The notes under the pieces are model-generated. The model saw only the letters and a list, made by a program, of their open reading frames with translations. It was not told the DNA's origin and did no database searches. Shown piece after piece: positions 11,888-22,028 of a stretch of DNA of 64,000 bases. Positions within the stretch are counted from its first letter, which is position 1. Each line of letters opens with the position of its first letter. Position numbers and translations under genes: made by a program. Source of the stretch: Casuarina equisetifolia. Lineage: Eukaryota > Streptophyta > Magnoliopsida > Fagales > Casuarinaceae. The stretch is from contig CM052362.1 of NCBI GenBank assembly GCA_028551475.1, forward strand, positions 12,054,316-12,118,315, given 5' to 3'.

Positions 11888-12656
11888 TGAAGGAGTTGAT
11901 GATACCTTTGTTGGTTGAGGTTTTGTGTAAGTAACTTTTGTGATAACATGTTTCTCTCTCTTTATCTTAGATGTGATTATATCAGCAATACACTTTAAGT
12001 GTATTCAAACCCATTTGGATCAATTTCTAGCTCCACCTTCTCTTGCAACTCCTTGATAGTTTCTTTCTTTCTTTGCTCCACCTTTCCTTTTAACATGTGT
12101 AGTTCTTCAAAGATTATATCTTGGCTAGTTATAAACTTAGATGACCTACCATTAGAAAACTATACTCAACACCCCTTAACCCTTTCAACATATCCTAGAA
12201 AAGTACATCTCCTTGTCCTTAGTACTAGTTATCCTTCTTTTGTGTGAACATATGCTAAACAATCAAAAATTCTTAAAACAAAATAGTCTATAGGTCTTTG
12301 ATCCAACACCTTTTCCAATGTTGTACAATTAAGGGTTTTTATTGGAAATCTATTAATAAAAAAAAAACATGTAGTATTAGTATCTTCAACCTAAAATCTT
12401 CCTGTAAAGCTTTTTGCTAATGACATTGTTCTCACTCTTTCAATAATAGTTCTATTCATTCTTTTAACCACTTCATTTTGTTGTGATGTGTATAAAACGA
12501 TATAGTGCCTATAATGCTTCATTCTTGTAATATTCATTAAATTCCCAATTGTAAAACTCTAATCCATTATCTATTCTTAGCCTTTTTACTTGCTTTCTAG
12601 TATGCTTCCATTATTTGTTCTTAGCCCAACTTCATCTTTATGCTGTAGAAAAAATG

Positions 12657-12842
12657 CTAAAACCTTCCTTTCACTCTAGTTTGTTTCCCATAGGAGTAGT
12701 GTTCACTAAGACCAAGTTCAGTGATCTTTTTACTACCAAGAAGGCCTTGATTACTAAGTATCAACATGCCTATTTCACTTATATGTCCAAATCTCATATG
12801 CCAAAGTTTGGTATTTTCCAATGCTAATTTAAATGTAGACAA
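12657..12842 (-). pseudogene. copia B gag-pre-integrase / integrase zinc region
   Basis: It reads LWHMRFGHISEIGMLILSNQ, the LWHxRLGHxSExGMxxLxxx block of the copia integrase HHCC domain. It continues with GLLGSKKITELGLSEHYSYGKQ. The Cys pair that should follow (CEHCxxGK) is SEHYSYGK, so the zinc site is lost. The start of the integrase core is broken. Confidence 0.75.
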
Positions 12843-13143
12843 AGCAGCAACTCCTATTATTTTATTTTATTTTTTTAATAGCAAATATAGGCCATTACAC
12901 CAAATGCCTTTCGATACAACAAGAGCATCCTTTAGCACCTTTAAAATACCACCTTTAGATTTTCATTCATAAACATTTTACTTAAGTGTTCTAAGAGGAA
13001 TGAGACTCCTCTTTAGTTTTGGTATGTGTCTTGCATGAGAAAGTTCTTACAATACCATCATTTATCTTTATTTGTATTGAATCAATTCCAACGACCTTGC
13101 AGGATGCATTATTTCCCATTAAGACCGTTCCTCCTTTCCATGG

Positions 13144-14082
13144 TTAATAATCCACGAAATGTTCTTTATTACGAGTCATAGGGAATGTACACTCAAAATC
13201 TAGCACCCCATTATCTCCAAAAAAGTTCTTTGATATGTTCAAAACACATCCTGCAGTTAAGTCCGAATCTTCAACTACTACTACGATTTTCTTATCTTCA
13301 GAAAGTATCTTCTTCCTTTTGTCTTTCTTGGCCTCCCTCTCAGGACAATCCTTTCTCATATGGCCTTCTTCGTGATAGTGGTAACATTTAAATTTTCTAG
13401 ATCAAGACATTGATCTAGACTTCTTCTATTTAATTTGTGATCTTTCACCAATTTGCTGCCCTCTAATGCTTGACTTGCCTCTTATTACCAATCCTGAGCC
13501 ATTGACTTCATTATATTCATTTACTTTCTTTTTCAACTCAATGGAAGATAGAGAAGCTTTAAGCTCCATAGTAATGGAATCACGGTCATACAAGATGGTA
13601 GTAATTAGGTACTTATAAGACTTAGGCAATGAACATAATAAGATCAAAGCTTGATCCTCATCATCCACCTTGACATCTATATCCTGTAATTCCATAACAA
13701 CTTTATTGAATTCATCTAAATGTCTATCAAGTGGTGTGCCTTCTCTCATCCTTAAACTATACAATTTCTGCTTGAGATACAATCGATTAGTGAGTGACCT
13801 AGTCATGTATAAGCTTTCTAACCTAGTCCACATGCTTGCGGGGGTTTTCTTTGATGCTACTTCTCTTAAGATAGAATCGGCCAAATTGAGAATGATTGTA
13901 GCATGTACCTTGTACATTATTGCTTCCTTCTATGCATCAACAAAGGCTGTAGTCATCGTCTCCTTTCTAAGCAATGCAAGTAGCATACCTTGATGACTCA
14001 ATAATGGCCTCATCTTGAGCTTCCAAAGACCAAAGTCATTCTTACTATCAATCTTTTCTACTTCAGCTCTAATAATAGTCAT
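13144..14082 (-). pseudogene. copia B gag with zinc knuckle, two in-frame stops
   Basis: The ATG at 14082 opens a single frame that stays readable to 13144 apart from TAG at 13930-13932 and TAG at 13426-13428. The middle is a UBN2-type gag domain (DFGLWKLKMRPLL early; later ILLCSLPKSYKYLITTILY). The zinc knuckle at 13345-13386 reads CYHYHEEGHMRKDC, so the second Cys of CX2CX4HX4C is Tyr. A protease DSGA motif is not seen. The unusually preserved frame contrasts with the broken pol. Confidence 0.82.
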
Positions 14083-14118
14083 CTTGGATCTTGTATGGCA
14101 TTAATTAGAACCAATTAC

Positions 14119-14129
14119 GCTCCAATACC
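14119..14129 (-). other. decayed primer binding site of copia B
   Basis: On the plus strand GCTCCAATACC, compared with GCTCTGATACC for an intact site complementary to initiator-Met tRNA. It is four bases inside the right LTR start (14134), as in other plant copia elements. Confidence 0.6.
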
Positions 14130-14133
14130 GGTT

Positions 14134-14864
14134 TGTTAAACCAACATTCGGAAAAGTATGATAGCAAACTTGCTCAATTCTGCATTAATTTCTGTTAGGA
14201 CCTTAAAACATGTGATAAAGGTGTGTCCAGTGCTAAATCAAATTATTAACATTGAAGATAAAGCATAAACCCACAAAAAAACGCATAAATTGCATAAAAG
14301 ATTTACGTGATTTGATCAAGACTAGCCTACATCCATGGGTAGAGTAGGGGAGAAAGTCTTTATTGTTGTGTAAAGGATGATAAAATGTTATACAATCCAT
14401 CTTTAGCTCACTTTCACACTCACAAACCATAATTTAACTTACAAACAATGGCTTTCAATGTACAACTCTAAAGCTTTTAGTATAACTTATCATCTACACT
14501 TGAATTTTCAAAATTGTTACACTTTCTGCACCTGTTTCTCTTCGTAGTTTTTGCAAAGTTTCTTTTAGTGCAAATCTTTTTTTTTCTTATGTCTCTTCTA
14601 TGTTAATTTGCTTGGATTATTGATATTACACTCAACTTTTTGTGTAGCATTAGTTGGATGAGGTATATGCGGTGATAGCTTCTTTAAATAACATTGGTAT
14701 TCCTAAAATAGAAACACCTCACCAAAAGCTAGTGCTGCTCGCCATTTGGACAGTTTGACTAAAAAATATTACTGCATCACCTACTTTGGCAGCCAAGTAA
14801 TTCTATGATTACTAGAACAAATATTACACAGACTAAAGACCTAATTGTAAGTCACAATACAACA
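14134..14864 (-). repeat. right (5') LTR of copia B
   Basis: It pairs with 9006-9721. It starts TGTTAAACC and ends TACAACA, followed at once by the ATAAC target duplication. Confidence 0.85.
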
Positions 14865-14873
14865 ATAACATTA

Positions 14874-15733
14874 TATAATATTCAATGCAAAATATTACTG
14901 GTGACATTACATAGAATATCTTATAGATTCTAAACAACCTTCTATCTTGCAAGGTCAGATAGTTAAGTGGATCTCTCCTGTTGTTTGTTCTTTGAAATTG
15001 AATTATGATGGATCTTGCATTGAAGGGAGATGTGCTAGTTAGGAGGGAGGGGTTCATTAAGGATTCTACTTGGGCGTAATTATAGCTTATGCAATTAAAT
15101 TAGGTAAGGGAAATAGTGCAATAGCGAGAGTGAAGACCATGTTTTTGAGATTGTAGCATTGTCAACAAAAAGGGATTCATTTGGAGAAGGGGGAAGCATA
15201 TTCCCAATTCTTGATTCAATGTCTTAAGGGGGAGTTCTCCAATGTTGGAACCTTATATTATTTTGTAATGCATTCATACAATACCTTCTTTGACTAAGCC
15301 TCTCCGTACCTATACAGAAGGTAATTGTTTAGCTATTGTTTAGCCAATCATGGACATTGAATTGATGGGATGCAAATTTATGAACATCTTCGGTCTTTTC
15401 TAGGTATTTGCAAAAGTATTTCTTTGGAAGATCAAGTTGGTTTGGCTCATTATAAACCCCTTTGATTGCTTTATCGTTTTTTGGCTTCGTCGGTTAAGAT
15501 TAATGAGCTTAGGGCTTGTTTGTTTCCAGAAATGCTCTATTGTTCTTTATTTGTAGTAACGGGTCTTACATTGGTAATTGATTTATGCCATGTCTTAATT
15601 TTGTATACCCTTTTTCAAGGGTTGAAAAGTATAATGATTTCATTGTATTTATGAAGAAAGTGTGGTCTCTAACCTTGCCTTTTGCGATCAATAAAAGTGG
15701 TGAGGGTTCTGTTCCTATTTAATAAAAGAAAAA
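14874..15733 (+). mobile_element. 5'-truncated LINE with RNase H domain, inserted in copia A
   Basis: The plus strand from 14968 reads SLKLNYDGSCIEG, then GVIIAYAIKLGKGNSAI, then QFLIQCLKGEF, then CLANHGH. This is the C-terminal RNase H (RVT_3 type) of a plant L1-like LINE ORF2. The first catalytic Asp (YDGS) remains; the Glu of AEVKA is Arg-shifted (ARVKT) and the Asp of EADSQ is Tyr. Several stops follow. The 3' end has AATAAAAGAAAAA (15721-15733). CATTA occurs at 14869-14873 and again at 15734-15738, a possible short target duplication. The coding part beyond about 15450 is 3' untranslated. Confidence 0.72.
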
Positions 15734-15738
15734 CATTA

Positions 15739-15880
15739 AAGGAGATGAGCTCCACACATCAAAGTGAATCATTTGCGGAGGGATTGATGTTAGATAAGAA
15801 ATAAAGGTGAAGATAGCCTTTACTTGTAAGGCAAGTTATACAAAAAGGACTCTTTATTATTATAATAATTAGTGGCGGTT
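15739..15880 (-). pseudogene. copia A integrase, zinc part and core start
   Basis: The minus strand reads a CITCLTSKG zinc pair and then QMIHFDVWSSSPLM (family: ELIHFDVWGPSP, first catalytic Asp). It breaks at the LINE poly(A) junction. The next expected residues (HKYYTCFVND) are at 8998, on the far side of the LINE and copia B. A frameshift separates the two halves. Confidence 0.68.
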
Positions 15881-15889
15881 TTAGATGTC

Positions 15890-17140
15890 ACAAGGCAGAG
15901 GGTTTTAGGGAACTACTAAATGGAGGAAGGTGGTATAGCCCATCACGAGTGGATAAAGGGGTGACTAGACCCATTGGGGCCTGGTGTAGGAGTAGGTCTG
16001 AGTGAGTTGGGTTAGGCTGTTTGTAATATAACGCATGCACCTAAAGTCAAGAAACTGGGAGTCTGTGGCCACCACTTATGGCGACAAGGGTATGGTTGTC
16101 AGGTTGGCTTGTTGGTAGGCAATCGGCAAGGAGGAGGAGGTTGGCGACGGGTTCCTAGCCCTTATGCAAATTTGGTACCGCGTCAGTTTTCGGCCACGGT
16201 AGTACTGCATGTTGGGCTGGACAGAGCTAGTGGAGGTTGGTACGGCTTGTGGTGGCTAGCCATGTAGAGCTATAGCCGGATGGAAGACCTGCTACATTAA
16301 AATGTGTGAAAACCCGTATGGGTTGCCCAACTATATCATGTGTTGTGCAACAGTTGGACTTCCAGTGTACTGCATAGTAGGTGGCAGTTGACAGAGGAGA
16401 CGAGTTAGTGACAGCAAGGTCCAACCAAGTCTCATTTAGAGTAATAATCCATCGAATGCATTACAGGACCTTGCGTACTTACAAATATCGCAATTGCCAA
16501 AGAAAAAAAGATGGACCCAAGCCTCTACATGGGCTTGCTACTCATCGTCTGAAACATTTTATCGATTGCAGGAAGTAGTATGAGTAAAATTAGTGTCGAA
16601 CTGATAGCCTTTTTGCAGGTTTGGAGTTGGGGTTTCAATTGGTGGCTTGTGCACTGCATTGGGAGACATAATTATTGACCAAGCTTTCCCATTTCATGGC
16701 AGAAGATGTCATGTTTGCCAACAGGGTTAACATTGTATCAAAGGATGTATTCAGGATCCACACTGAGCTAGTTTGGCCGGTGTTCCATTCATCAAACATG
16801 GGGAGTTGATTCAACCAAAAGGTCACCCATTTCTGTAGTTTTTGTGAGTCACCAGAGGCTTTAAAAACTCGCATAATCAATCAGTGGCTTCGAAAAACTC
16901 CCATTAACCACTAGCAACGAGAAGCTTGTGCGCAACTATGGCGGTCTCCGTGCTTGTTAGACCACGTAATTGGTCCCACTAAACCAAAACCCGATTTTTG
17001 GTGTAGAAATCAAATTCTGGCTTGGTGGGTTTTGTGTGGGCTGGGTTGTGGTGGACAAAGCTATTGAGTGGTTGGCCATGGTTAGTTGAGCTTTTTCTGG
17101 AAAACAATCGTAACGCCAAGTAAAACATTAGGAGAAAAGA
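15890..17140. other. GC-richer stretch, unrecognised
   Basis: It lies where gag of copia A should be, but no UBN2 or zinc-knuckle pattern is visible on either strand. Base composition is clearly richer in G (for example 16020-16260) than the flanking DNA. It may be an untranslated leader, a replaced segment or captured DNA. Confidence 0.4.
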
Positions 17141-17483
17141 AAAAATGGTAAGGTACCAAGATGATGACCACAGATTGCTGGAAAACAGGAAAAAGTAAAT
17201 GAAAAGAGAATGTTTGGATAATATTTTAGTGAAAATGGCTCTATATTTTTTAATAAATGCAACATATATTTGGTCCATATTTATACAAGGAGACGAAATT
17301 ATTCACAATAGGTATAGAATGAATATGTATAATATTATACTCTTATGATTTTCCAATCTTAGAGCCGTCAATCTATTGGGAGGATTTCCTTCCTCATAAG
17401 GAGGTTGGTGAGCCCGAATTTCGTGAAACTAACTGGATCTACATAGGCCTAAGATGGCCGCATGCTTAGGTTGTCTAATTTTA
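17141..17483 (-). repeat. right (5') LTR of copia A
   Basis: Diverged partner of 5618-5946. The ends are inferred from where the similarity fades. It lies about 230 bases left of copia C. Confidence 0.55.
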
Positions 17484-17716
17484 GAGAAGCTCATTGTTTC
17501 GTTAGCATGATCTCTTACAGATCCGAAGTAAAAGTCTTTTAAGTTCATAGAAAAAGTCTTAAAATTGAAAAATACTTGTCGTTGGAAGTGTCATGGTTAA
17601 CTAAACTTTAGAGAAAGCTATAGGAAAATTTAAGTGTTTACGTCAATCTTAAAACAAAATAATAGATTAATGGAATTGTAAAAAAATGAAGTGACACTCA
17701 AATGACACGAACAAAA

Positions 17717-18161
17717 TGTTAGCTTAATTTTTATTTAAGCTTACTTAAGTGAGCTATATTATATTGGTCCATGAGAGTTCTAAATATAGAGTGGCTGATG
17801 TGAGTCATGGCTTACCAAATAGGGCCGTGATGAGTTGGCCTATTGGGTTGCACATAAGGTAAGGCTAATTCTTATTCTCTAACTCATATAAATTCGTAAT
17901 GTTCTTAGGGTTTCATATGGTTGCTCTTCACAAAAAAGGCGAAACCTAGGTTCTCTCATCGAGTTAGTGATTCTTATGAATAGAGGATATTCGCCTAAGC
18001 CGAATTCAAAGGAGCATTATTGGGTTTACGACAACGTGAGAATGGATCACAAAAGCGGTATGTTTCTATCTATCCAATTTATGTTTGTTTGCTAAATCAA
18101 AATCATATAAATGGTGTTTTAGATCTGTTTACACAGATCCTATAAAGTTTCTTTTCTAACA
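17717..18161 (+). repeat. 5' LTR of copia C
   Basis: 445 bases with TGTTAG and CTAACA termini. CATATAAATT near 17884-17893 is a probable TATA box. It pairs with 24189-24635; mismatches concentrate in the first 130 bases. Confidence 0.94.
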
Positions 18162-18163
18162 TG

Positions 18164-18175
18164 TGGTATCAGAGC
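18164..18175 (+). other. primer binding site of copia C
   Basis: TGGTATCAGAGC is the standard plant copia primer site complementary to the 3' end of initiator-Met tRNA. It lies two bases after the 5' LTR. Confidence 0.93.
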
Positions 18176-18589
18176 ATTATAGATGAGGTCTAAAATCTGG
18201 TTTTGATTTTTATTTGGTTTACAAAAATCGTTTTTATTTTCGGTTTGGTTCAAAATGTGATTTGCTGAATATTTGGGTGTTGTTTGTGATTTGATGAAAC
18301 AATTTTTGGATTATTTAGGTTCAAACTGTAATTTTTGAAATTTTCAAATTTGCAAAAATTTCAAATCTCTTAATCGGGCAAAATTTGATGAAATTTTGAT
18401 CCGATTGAGGTGTTTCTCCCCATAATTGGCTTCTATGCAGAGCGATCTACAGTTCTACATGAACTTTTAGCACCAAAATCGCATTTTTTAGTCCATTTTT
18501 GTTTTTTCCAAAACCTAACATTTTTTGTTTAAATTTTGGTCATTTGTGTGGTTTAATTGGCCAAAATAACATGTTTTTAGCGCTTTTCG

Positions 18590-19010
18590 ACAAATCTACG
18601 AATCGCGAACGAAAACGTTCATGGTTCGTTCGGGCCCTGTTCGGGTCATTTTTGACCCGAATAGCAAGATCGACCCGCTTTGCGAGTCATCCAGGTTTGG
18701 ACCCAACCAGGCTGGACCCAAGTCAGGATGGTCTGACCCATTTAGGTCGGGCTGGCCTGGCCCATCAGGGCTGGCCTGATCTAGCCCATTGCCCGATCTA
18801 GCCCATCCAGATCGGGTAACCGATTAGGCCTAATTGGGCCCACAGGTTTGGCCTATTTGGGTCAACCCAATTCGGCCCATCCGGGTTAAGCCCATTTGAG
18901 TCAACCTGCTCTGACCCATTCGGGTCCATGGGCCCAACCCGATCAAAGGGTCAACCCAACCCGGTCAAAGGGTCAACCCAATCCAGTCAACGGTCAATGG
19001 TCAATGATCA
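18590..19010 (+). repeat. GGGTC/GACCC-rich leader of copia C
   Basis: Untranslated leader between primer site and gag. It is much richer in GC than its surroundings. Degenerate short units recur (GGCCCA, GACCCA, GGGTCAACCCA), several of them inverted with respect to each other, so the RNA could fold strongly. The ORF at 18499-18801 is a by-product of these units. Confidence 0.75.
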
Positions 19011-19750
19011 AAAAAAGTCAACTATTTTGACCAAAAACTTTGACTGGCGCATGAGAGCGCATAGGTGGTCCAAATTGAGTGCGGTTGGAACCATAATGTG
19101 TATTTTTAAATAACAAACATTTTGATATATTATATGATATGTTTTATATATCTTTTCAATCTCTTTTGATGTTTTAAAGTTTAGAGCATGTATGTTGACA
19201 TCTTGTTTATTTTCTATCATGCTTAAGTTTGTTCATAAACATACTTTGTATGCTATTATAGTATATGTAATTGAAGCATGCATTTAGTTGATTCTGTTAA
19301 AGTGCTAATTCATATTCTAATGAGTACATCAAGCATGTCCCGTAGCATAAGTATGATCCAATTAGGTTGTGACTGCCAAAGTGGCACAACTTAATTATGT
19401 TCAAGAAGTTTTCTCATGCGGATGGAGACGTTTTTGTTTTAGTATATAGTTATACTCCTAAAGGAGGTAATTATATATTAGAACATAAAGAGCTGCATAG
19501 TTAAAATGCGTGTGTTTAGACTAATTGGATTAGTCTATATACCTAAAGGTGGTAGATTGTGAAAATTAGAATATTCTCATGACCTTTACTATGCTGAGAT
19601 TTTTACATTAATTTGTTATGTATTCTGCCCAAAGGTGTTTACATGATAGAGTTTGTGAATCTTCAAGTATGTGATTGTATTTATAAAGTGCTCGTATATT
19701 ACTAATGTTGTATTGGCTCACTTTCAGTCACCTTTCCTATCAACAACCAA

Positions 19751-20530
19751 ATGATAACTATTGAGACACTTACAGGTGCGAACTTTAAAAGATGGAAAGA
19801 GGATGTTATGTTTGTAATGGAGATGGCAGATGTTCATTCTACTTTCAAAAGAAAACTTTTGAATCATGGACAAGGAGTAATCGGATTTGTTTATTGTCCA
19901 TGAAGAGGTCAATCATGGATCATCTTAAGAGTGGGTTGCTTGTGGATGATATTGCTAAGGCATTTATGGAAGCTGTAAAGAGCAAGTATAAGGTATCTTC
20001 AAATGCTAAAACATGGCAGCTTCTTCAAGCATTATATGCCATGAGGTATGATGGAGCTGGTGATGTAAAAGATTACATCATCAGAATGGTAGATTACCAA
20101 ACAAAGCTTAAGGCTTTGAATGTTGTACTCCCTGATGCGTGTGTTGTCTATCATGCTCTGAATTCGCTTCCTCCTAAATTTAGAATAATCAAGACTACCT
20201 ATAATAATCAAGAGGAGAGCTAGTCTTTTAATTATCTGATTGCTAAAGTAGTAGCTAAGGAAGAGAAATTGAAGCGAGAAAAGTCACATATGATAATGTA
20301 TTCTCCTAATTCATATGTGAGAAAAGTAAGAAGAGCAGCTGCACCAAGTCATCCAGGTATTCCTTCAACCTCTAAGAATGTTTGTTCATATGGTCATAAA
20401 GGTGGCGTAAAGAAAACATTCTTTAAGAAAGAGAATGATCATTGCTTCTTCTGTAAGAAGAAAGGTCACATGAAGAAAGAGTGTAACAAATACAAATCTT
20501 GGCTTCAAAAGCGCAAGCCAGCAGGTAATA
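19751..20530 (+). pseudogene. copia C gag with intact zinc knuckle, frameshifted
   Basis: It starts MITIETLTGANFKRWKEDV (ATG 19751) and then shifts frame before about 19890. The UBN2-like part continues as LQALYAMRYDGAGDVKDYI, with a TAG at 20221. The knuckle at about 20440-20481 reads CFFCKKKGHMKKEC, a complete CX2CX4HX4C. Gag packages the element's RNA in virus-like particles; this copy cannot be made as one protein. Confidence 0.85.
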
Positions 20531-20559
20531 GTTCTTTGATTTTTGTTTGTGAATCTAAT

Positions 20560-20793
20560 ATATCTGTAGCCCCATCAAGTTCTTGGTGGCTAGATACTGG
20601 TGCAACTAATCATGTTGCTTTTACCATTCAGGGGTTCATAAACAAGCGGAGACCAAGTAAAGATGAACTATGGCTTACAGTTGGGAATAATGCTAATGTC
20701 CCTATAAACTTTGTGGGAGATATTGTTTTAACATTATATTCTGGTTTTCAAATGTTATTAAAGAACACTTTTTATGTATCGCCGTTTAGATGA
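20560..20793 (+). pseudogene. copia C aspartic protease region
   Basis: It reads SSSWWLDTGATNHVA, the copia protease active site (usually W..DSGA..H; here DTGA). The frame ends with TGA at 20791. This domain normally matures the Gag-Pol polyprotein. Confidence 0.85.
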
Positions 20794-20820
20794 AATTTAA
20801 TTTCTGTTTCTGTTTTAGAC

Positions 20821-21765
20821 ATGGATGGTTACGCATTTGAAATAAAGAATTCAATGATTACTTTGTTTTATAATTCAAATAAAGTTGGATCTTGTGCTTT
20901 ATCATATTGTTTATATCAATTAAGTTTATCTCCCTATAATGTCTATAATATTGAAAAGGTTGTTCCCAAAAGGTCTTTACCTAAAGAGCAATCATACATG
21001 TTGTGGCATAAAAGACTTGGTCATATTTCTAGAGAGAGGATGGATAGATTGATAAAGTCTAACATTCTTCCTCCTCTTAAAGATGATCTAGAGACATGTG
21101 TTGATTGTTGTAGAGGCAAAATGGTCAAGATAAAGAAAAAGACTGCAAATCGCAGTTCTAATCTCTTAGAGATTATACACACTGATATCAGTGGACCCTA
21201 TACATTAACCTTATGTAGAAATGTATATTTTATTACATTTATAGATGATTTTTTCCATTATGGTTACCTATATTTGATTAAGGAAAAGTCTGAGTCTCTT
21301 GATAAATTTAAGATTTTCAGGACTGAAGTCAAAAAAAAGTTAGGAAAAATAATCAAGGTTGTTAGATCAGGTAGAGGGGGAGAATATTATGACAAACATG
21401 GTGATGATGGACAGCTTAAAGGCCCATTTACTCAATATTTAGAAAACTCAGGAATAGTTGCTCAATTTACAATGCTAGGGAGTCCTGAACAAAATGCCGT
21501 AGCTGAAAGACATAATAGGACTCTTATGGATATGGTGAGAAGTATGGTCAGTAGAACTATTTTACCTAGTTTCTTATAGGGAGAACCTTTGAAAACAACT
21601 CTTTATATATTCAATCGAGTACCCATAAAAGTTGTTCCGCTTACACCATTTGAGTTGTGGATTGATCGTGTATCTAGTTTAAACCATTTAAGAGTTTGGG
21701 GATGTCCTATAGAAGTAAGATTGTATAGTCCAACTTTAGGTAAGTTGGATTTAAGGACTACATGA
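20821..21765 (+). pseudogene. copia C integrase
   Basis: An HHCC zinc region (LWHKRLGHISRERM, then CVDCCRGK) is followed by the DDE core. The catalytic positions are visible as IHTDISGP, FIDDFF and SPEQNAVAERHNRTL. The main frame stops at 21579 (TAG) and integrase-like sequence continues past it (VPLTPFELW, then LRVWGCP). Integrase joins element cDNA to host DNA. Confidence 0.87.
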
Positions 21766-22028
21766 TGTTACTTTGTATCTTATCCTAATCATTATAAGGG
21801 ATATTGTTTCTATAACCCATCTGGAGGAACTAGAATTGTAGAGTCTCAAACTGACAAGTTTTTAGAGCTTGATGTAGCGAAAAATGTTGGAAGTCCTTCT
21901 CCACCAATTCAGGATGCAGATGAAGTAGGCATGTCTATGACGTTTTCTTTACCTACTCAAGAAATAGAAATGCCTATAGTACCAACTGTAAGGACTCTAA
22001 GCCTTCATCATCTATTATAGATCCAGTT

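Larger units (their letters stand above)
9006..14864 (-). mobile_element. Ty1/copia element B, nested, both LTRs and 5-bp TSD
   Basis: A full-length but inactive copia retrotransposon on the minus strand. LTRs lie at 9006-9721 and 14134-14864. The direct repeat ATAAC flanks it exactly (9001-9005 and 14865-14869). The LTR ends are TG...CA on the right copy; the left copy has TA instead of TG. Just inside the right LTR, 14119-14129 (GCTCCAATACC) is a decayed complement of the initiator-Met tRNA primer site. Gag, integrase, RT and RNase H remnants occur in copia order from right to left. The LTRs differ at many positions by eye, so the insertion is old but younger than its host element A. Confidence 0.88.
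5618..17483 (-). mobile_element. old Ty1/copia element A, interrupted by a LINE and copia B
   Basis: This is a heavily decayed Ty1/copia retrotransposon reading right to left. Domains appear in the correct pol order on the minus strand: integrase zinc-binding part and core start (15880-15739), integrase core to C-terminal part (8998-8591), reverse transcriptase (8124-7320) and RNase H (6376-5947). Two diverged direct repeats at the outer edges (5618-5946 and 17141-17483) are its likely LTRs. Between the two integrase pieces sit a LINE (14874-15733) and copia B (9006-14864). Without these the integrase reading resumes within a few codons. No primer site or target duplication can be seen any more, and gag (15.9-17.1 kb) is not recognisable. 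Confidence 0.72.

Noticed and set aside
9759-13993. Several plus-strand ORFs across copia B (for example 11709-11918, 12615-12827, 13670-13993)
   Set aside because: All are complements of the minus-strand gag and pol remnants.
18499-18801. 100-codon ORF in the copia C leader
   Set aside because: Its LAHxGxPDLAH-like repeats come from the GGCCCA/GACCCA DNA units, and it precedes gag in the untranslated leader.
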